Source: Pedosphaera sp.
Lineage (GTDB): Bacteria; Verrucomicrobiota; Verrucomicrobiia; Limisphaerales; SIAT01
Direction of reading: 5' to 3'
Assembly: GCA_009691645.1 (NCBI GenBank)
Contig: SIAT01000059.1
Coordinates: 1 to 9,658, forward strand
DNA: 9,658 nucleotides
The notes under the pieces were generated by a model, which was not told where the DNA came from, made no database searches, and saw nothing but the letters and a program-made list of their open reading frames with translations. This document shows positions 6,148 to 9,658 of the stretch, in pieces (positions within the stretch are counted from its first letter, which is position 1; every line of letters begins with the position of its first letter). The position numbers and the translations under genes are program-made.

Positions 6148-7113
6148 TTACTTCGCCAAGTGACACGCCGCCCAGTGGCCGGGCGCCACTTCGCGCAGCG
6201 CCGGCAGTTCCACCTTGCACCGCGCTTCGGCAACCGGGCAACGCGGATGAAACGGACAACCGCTCGGCGGATCGATTGGCGACGGCACATCGCCCGGCAG
6301 CACGATGCGCTGGCGCTTTGAATCCGGATCCACCACCGGCACCGCCGAGATGAGCGCCTGCGTGTACGGATGCTTCGGCTCGCGGCAGACCGCGCGCGAC
6401 TCGGCCAACTCCACCACCTTGCCCAAATACATCACCGCCACGCGCCGGCTGATGTGCTCCACCACCGCCAGATCGTGCGCGATGAAAAGATACGCCAGCC
6501 CCTTCTGCACCTGCAGATCCTTCAGCAGATTGATGATCTGCGCCTGCACGGAAACATCGAGTGCGCTCACCGGTTCGTCGCACACGATCAACTGCGGCTC
6601 CACCGCCAGCGCGCGCGCGATGCCGATGCGCTGCCGCTGGCCGCCGCTGAATTCGTGCGGGTAACGCTGCGCATGAATCGGGTCGAGACCGACCGCCAGC
6701 AGCAGCTCCTTCACACGCGCGTCGCGGGCATCGTCGTCCGCCGCCAGTTTGTGGATGTCAATCGCCTCACCGATGATCTCGCCGACGGTCATACGCGGAT
6801 TGAGCGAGCCGTACGGATCCTGGAAAATCATCTGGAACTTGCGACGACGACGGCGCAATTCCGCCCCGTCCATCCGCGTGATCTCCTCGCCCTCGAACGA
6901 GACCGTGCCCGCCGTCGGCTCGATCAAGCGGATGATCGCGCGTCCGAGCGTCGTCTTGCCGCAACCGCTCTCGCCCACCAACCCAAGCGTCTCGCCCGGC
7001 CCCACCTCGAGGCTCACACCGTCCACCGCCTTCACATGCGCCCGCACGCGACTGAACAGCCCGTGTTTCACCGGGAAATGAACTTTGAGATTTTGGACTT
7101 GAAGGAGGCTCAT
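6148..7113 (-). CDS. oppF: Oligopeptide/dipeptide ABC transporter ATP-binding protein, OppF/DppF type
   Basis: This is one of the two cytoplasmic ATPases that power a peptide-type importer. Its 321 residues contain Walker A GESGCGKT (47-54), Q-loop Gln98 in IFQDPYGSLNPRMTV, signature SGGQRQR (156-162), Walker B LIVCDE with Glu180, D-loop SALD and His213 of the switch. The C-terminal oligopeptide-transporter extension (KHPYTQALISAVP, then GCPFHPRCP, ending GHWAACH) holds Cys286, 292, 299 and 317. In characterised DppD proteins the equivalent cysteines bind a [4Fe-4S] cluster. The LFSRVRAHVKAVDGVSL start and DPYGSLNPRMT are typical of the F rather than the D subunit. It is the last gene of the operon, 16 bases after oppD. 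The substrate (peptides, or nickel or sugars as in relatives) cannot be inferred. Confidence 0.94.
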   Translation of the reverse strand: MSLLQVQNLKVHFPVKHGLFSRVRAHVKAVDGVSLEVGPGETLGLVGESGCGKTTLGRAIIRLIEPTAGTVSFEGEEITRMDGAELRRRRRKFQMIFQDPYGSLNPRMTVGEIIGEAIDIHKLAADDDARDARVKELLLAVGLDPIHAQRYPHEFSGGQRQRIGIARALAVEPQLIVCDEPVSALDVSVQAQIINLLKDLQVQKGLAYLFIAHDLAVVEHISRRVAVMYLGKVVELAESRAVCREPKHPYTQALISAVPVVDPDSKRQRIVLPGDVPSPIDPPSGCPFHPRCPVAEARCKVELPALREVAPGHWAACHLAK

Positions 7114-7129
7114 CGCGACAAAGCGGAGT

Positions 7130-8089
7130 TCATTTGTTCCAAAGCGGGCAACGCACCCAATGGCCCGGCTCGACTTCGATCAATTGCGGCATCTGCGTCT
7201 TGCACTCGGCCTGCGTTTTCGGACAACGCGGATGAAACCGGCAGCCGCTCGGAAACGCGCCCGGCGCCGGCACCGTGCCGGGAATCGCGCGCAGACGGTC
7301 AGCCTCGCGGCCGATGACCGGCACCGACTCCATCAACGCCTGCGTGTACGGATGCAGCGGCTTTTTGAGCAGCGCGCGCGCAGGCGCGACTTCCACCACC
7401 TGCCCCGCGTACATCACCGCCACGCGATCGGCAATATCACCGACCACACCGAGATTGTGCGTGATGAGCAGGATGCTCATCCCGAGGCGCTGTTTCAGAT
7501 CGCGCAACAGATCAAGAATCTGCGCCTGGATTGTCACATCCAGCGCCGTCGTCGGCTCGTCGGCAATCAAGAGCTTCGGATGCGACGCCAGCGCCATCGC
7601 GATCATCACGCGCTGCTGCATGCCGCCGGACATCTGGTGCGGATAATCGCGGATGCGCGATTCGGGCGCGGGAATGCCGACGAGTTTGAGCAAACGAATC
7701 ACCTCTTCGTCCGTCGCCACCTCGGGCCGGTGAATCTCGAGCGATTCCTTGATCTGGTTGCCAACCCGGAAGACGGGATTCAACGATGCGCCCGGCTCTT
7801 GAAAAATGTAGCTCACCACACCACCACGGATCTCGCGGAGCTGGCTGTTCTGCATCTGCAACACGTCGCGGCCGTTGATCAGGATTTCACCGCCGACGTA
7901 ATGCGCCGGCGGCGTCGGCACGAGCCGCGCGATGGAAAGCGCCGTCACGCTCTTGCCGCAGCCCGACTCGCCCACGAGGCAGAGCGTCTCGCCCGGCTCG
8001 ATGGAGATGGAGACCCCGTCCACCGCGCGCACGGCATCGCGGCCGGTGCCGAACTCGATCTGGAGGTTTTTGATCTCGAGCAGCGGCAT
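7130..8089 (-). CDS. oppD: Oligopeptide/dipeptide ABC transporter ATP-binding protein, OppD/DppD type
   Basis: This is the partner ATPase of the adjacent F subunit. From ATG 8089 it has 319 residues: Walker A GESGCGKS (40-47), Q-loop Gln97 in IFQEPGASLNPVFRVG, signature SGGMQQR (154-160), Walker B LLIADE with Glu178, and switch His211. MSGGMQQRVMIAMAL and the FQEPGASLNP block are typical of the D subunit. The C-terminal extension (HPYTQALMESVP, GCRFHPRCP, GHWVRCPL) carries Cys283, 289, 296 and 314, with the same spacing as in the F subunit. The frame can be extended three codons to TTG 8098, but a GAGG lies 9 bases before ATG 8089 and would sit too close to the TTG, so the ATG is chosen. It is separated from oppC by 45 bases, in the same direction, and is presumably co-transcribed. 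Confidence 0.95.
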   Translation of the reverse strand: MPLLEIKNLQIEFGTGRDAVRAVDGVSISIEPGETLCLVGESGCGKSVTALSIARLVPTPPAHYVGGEILINGRDVLQMQNSQLREIRGGVVSYIFQEPGASLNPVFRVGNQIKESLEIHRPEVATDEEVIRLLKLVGIPAPESRIRDYPHQMSGGMQQRVMIAMALASHPKLLIADEPTTALDVTIQAQILDLLRDLKQRLGMSILLITHNLGVVGDIADRVAVMYAGQVVEVAPARALLKKPLHPYTQALMESVPVIGREADRLRAIPGTVPAPGAFPSGCRFHPRCPKTQAECKTQMPQLIEVEPGHWVRCPLWNK

Positions 8090-8134
8090 TTCAGTCAACC
8101 TCGACGGCCCAGCGGGCTCTGTGGTTTGGTGTGT

Positions 8135-9229
8135 TCAATTCGATTTCGTATCGGCGGCGTCTCTTAACCCATCGCCGAGGAAGTTGAAAGCGAGAACGGT
8201 CACGAAGATGGCCGCGCCGGGCGCCAGCAACCACGGGTAACTCTGCAGATGCTCGGTGTTTTGCGCGGCGGTGAGCATATTGCCCCAGCTCGCGTCCGGC
8301 TCTTGAATGCCCACGCTGAGATAGCTCAACACCACTTCACCGAGAATGTAGTACGGCACGCTCAGCGTCGCCGCGACGATGACGTACGAGAGCGTGTTCG
8401 GCAAAATGTGCCGCACGATGATCCGCCACGCCGGCAATCCGAGCGCGCGCGCCGCAAGCACGAACTGCCGCTCACGCAGCGACAGCGCCATCCCGCGGAT
8501 CACGCGCGCCATGCTCGCCCAACCGATGAAACTCAGAATCACCACGATGAGCAGATAGACGTGCGCGGAACTGAGCTTCGGAGGGAACGTCGCGCGCAAC
8601 GACAGGATCAAATAGAGGCCGGGAATGGACATGATCAACTCGCACAGGCGCATGATGAGCGTGTCCGTTCGCCCACCGAAATAACCCGCCGCGCCACCGG
8701 CCAGCATCCCGAAACTGAACGACAGCGCAATCCCGACGAGACCGATCGAGAGCGAAACCTGCGAGCCGTAAAGAATGCGCGAAAAGATGTCGCGCCCGAA
8801 TTGGTCCGTGCCGAAGAGAAGCACCGGATGACTCGCCTCGCCAGTGCCAAAGAGATGCACCGTGGTCGGGATGAACCAAAAGAGTTTGTACGGATCGCCC
8901 TGCACGAAGAACCGCACCGGCTTCGCATCGTCAGTGCGGGCTTTGTACACAAACGGGCCGCCTTTGGTCTGCTCATAACGGGGTACGACCAGCCGCCAGT
9001 CTTGGAAACGCGGCAGCGTGGGCGGATGGAAGAACCGCTCGCGATCTTGTCGCTCGTGGTTGCCGGGCGCGACAAAGCCGGCGAATAACGCCAGCCCGTA
9101 AAGTCCGACGAGGATCCACGCGCCCGCCATCGCGAACCGCCGACGGCGCAGGCGTCCCCAAAAGAGCTGCCACGGCGTGCGTGGACGGCGCGCGTCGGGA
9201 TTGTTCGTCGTGTCGATCGGCTCGCTCAT
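8135..9229 (-). CDS. oppC: Peptide-type ABC transporter permease, OppC/DppC type, with enlarged periplasmic segment
   Basis: This inner-membrane permease subunit has 364 residues. A hydrophilic N-terminus and the basic GRLRRRRFAMAGAW precede the first helix (about 33-54). The core with further helices (about 157-183, 195-211, 224-245, 283-305, 335-354) follows LLFGTDQFGRDIFSRILYGSQVSL, the hallmark opening of the BPD_transp_1 domain in C-type subunits. The EAA loop that contacts the ATPases is AARALGLPAWRIIVRHILPNTL (259-280). Between helix 1 and the core lies a long, probably periplasmic stretch (about 55-135, including RFFVQGDPYKLFWFIPTTVHLFG), which makes the protein roughly 60 residues longer than E. 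coli OppC/DppC. Its ATG overlaps the oppB stop by four bases (ATGA), so the two permeases are likely translationally coupled. Confidence 0.94.
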   Translation of the reverse strand: MSEPIDTTNNPDARRPRTPWQLFWGRLRRRRFAMAGAWILVGLYGLALFAGFVAPGNHERQDRERFFHPPTLPRFQDWRLVVPRYEQTKGGPFVYKARTDDAKPVRFFVQGDPYKLFWFIPTTVHLFGTGEASHPVLLFGTDQFGRDIFSRILYGSQVSLSIGLVGIALSFSFGMLAGGAAGYFGGRTDTLIMRLCELIMSIPGLYLILSLRATFPPKLSSAHVYLLIVVILSFIGWASMARVIRGMALSLRERQFVLAARALGLPAWRIIVRHILPNTLSYVIVAATLSVPYYILGEVVLSYLSVGIQEPDASWGNMLTAAQNTEHLQSYPWLLAPGAAIFVTVLAFNFLGDGLRDAADTKSN

Positions 9230-9658
9230 TCTTTCAGGCGAATGCGTGGATCACTCCACGCGAGCAGAATGTCTGCGACGAAGTTGCCCGCGACGAGAAG
9301 GCCCGTCGCCATCACCACCGAGGCGACCACGAGCGGATAATCCTTCGCGGTGAGCGCTTCCAGCGTGAGCCGGCCGAGGCCGGGCCACGCCATGATGTTC
9401 TCCACGATGAACGCGCCACTCAGCAGCCCCGCCAGCGAATAGCCGAAAATGGTGAGCAGCGGATTGATCGCGTTGCGGAGCGCGTGCTTGTACACCACCC
9501 AGCCTTCGCTCAGTCCCTTCGCGCGCGCGGCGGTCACGTACTCGGCGCGGAGGGTGTCGAGGAGGTTGGAGCGCATCTGCCGCATGATGCCCGCGAGCGA
9601 ACTCGCCGCCAGCACCACCGCGGGTAGAATCAAGTGATGGCAACGATCACGAAACTGT
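9226..9658 (-). CDS. oppB: Peptide-type ABC transporter permease, OppB/DppB type (partial, 5' end off the right edge)
   Basis: Only the C-terminal part (about 144 codons) is in the window; the frame stays open to the right edge and no genuine start is seen. The fragment begins in HHLILPAVVLAASSLAGIMRQMR and continues with the EAA loop AEYVTAARAKGLSEGWVVYKHALRNAINPL. It then shows GAFIVENIMAWPGLGRLTLEAL and a final membrane helix before WSDPRIRLKE, all characteristic of B-type permeases of peptide importers. It forms the transmembrane channel together with the C-type subunit encoded next. The stop codon overlaps the oppC start. A TTG within the frame at 9633 is internal and not the start. Confidence 0.93.
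   Translation of the reverse strand, partial: QFRDRCHHLILPAVVLAASSLAGIMRQMRSNLLDTLRAEYVTAARAKGLSEGWVVYKHALRNAINPLLTIFGYSLAGLLSGAFIVENIMAWPGLGRLTLEALTAKDYPLVVASVVMATGLLVAGNFVADILLAWSDPRIRLKE

Noticed and set aside
6370..8167. Long plus-strand open frames (6370-7317 and 7160-8167) opposite the two ABC ATPases
   Set aside because: Arg/His-rich shadow translations without domains; the ATPase motifs on the minus strand are complete.

Overview
The window is GC-rich, gene-dense bacterial chromosome. It most likely comes from a member of the Verrucomicrobiota. This rests mainly on the small pseudopilin at 5708-6070, whose class III signal and Cys/Gly/His-rich C-terminus are of a kind abundant in that phylum. 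GluQRS and a myxobacterial-style Ser/Thr kinase in the same window fit but do not prove it. No rRNA, tRNA, CRISPR array, transposase or phage gene is visible. I see no clear evidence of a new defence or mobile system; the content is mostly housekeeping, signalling and transport.

Left part (1-2765, all minus strand). A membrane-associated PlsC-type acyltransferase runs off the left edge (1-1479). Upstream of it is a small PAS-domain protein (1747-2220). Next comes a gene-free stretch with a degenerate inverted repeat (2322-2389), and then the HU gene (2478-2765), which ends in a textbook intrinsic terminator (2436-2460).

Middle part (2956-5704, plus strand). Divergent from HU across an AT-rich spacer lies a tightly packed three-gene unit: a soluble Ser/Thr protein kinase, N-carbamoylputrescine amidase (aguB) and glutamyl-Q tRNA(Asp) synthetase (gluQ). 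Kinase and aguB overlap as ATGA, and aguB and gluQ share one base as TGATG. The unit therefore links a signalling kinase, the last step of putrescine synthesis from agmatine, and a tRNA anticodon modification enzyme.

Right part (5708-9658, minus strand). A type IV pilin-like protein converges on gluQ with only 3 bp between them. Upstream of it, separated by a short spacer with a hairpin, is an oligopeptide/dipeptide-type ABC importer operon in the order oppB (partial, cut by the right edge), oppC, oppD, oppF. Both ATPases carry the C-terminal four-cysteine motif of this family. The substrate-binding protein is not in the window and may lie upstream of oppB, beyond the right edge.
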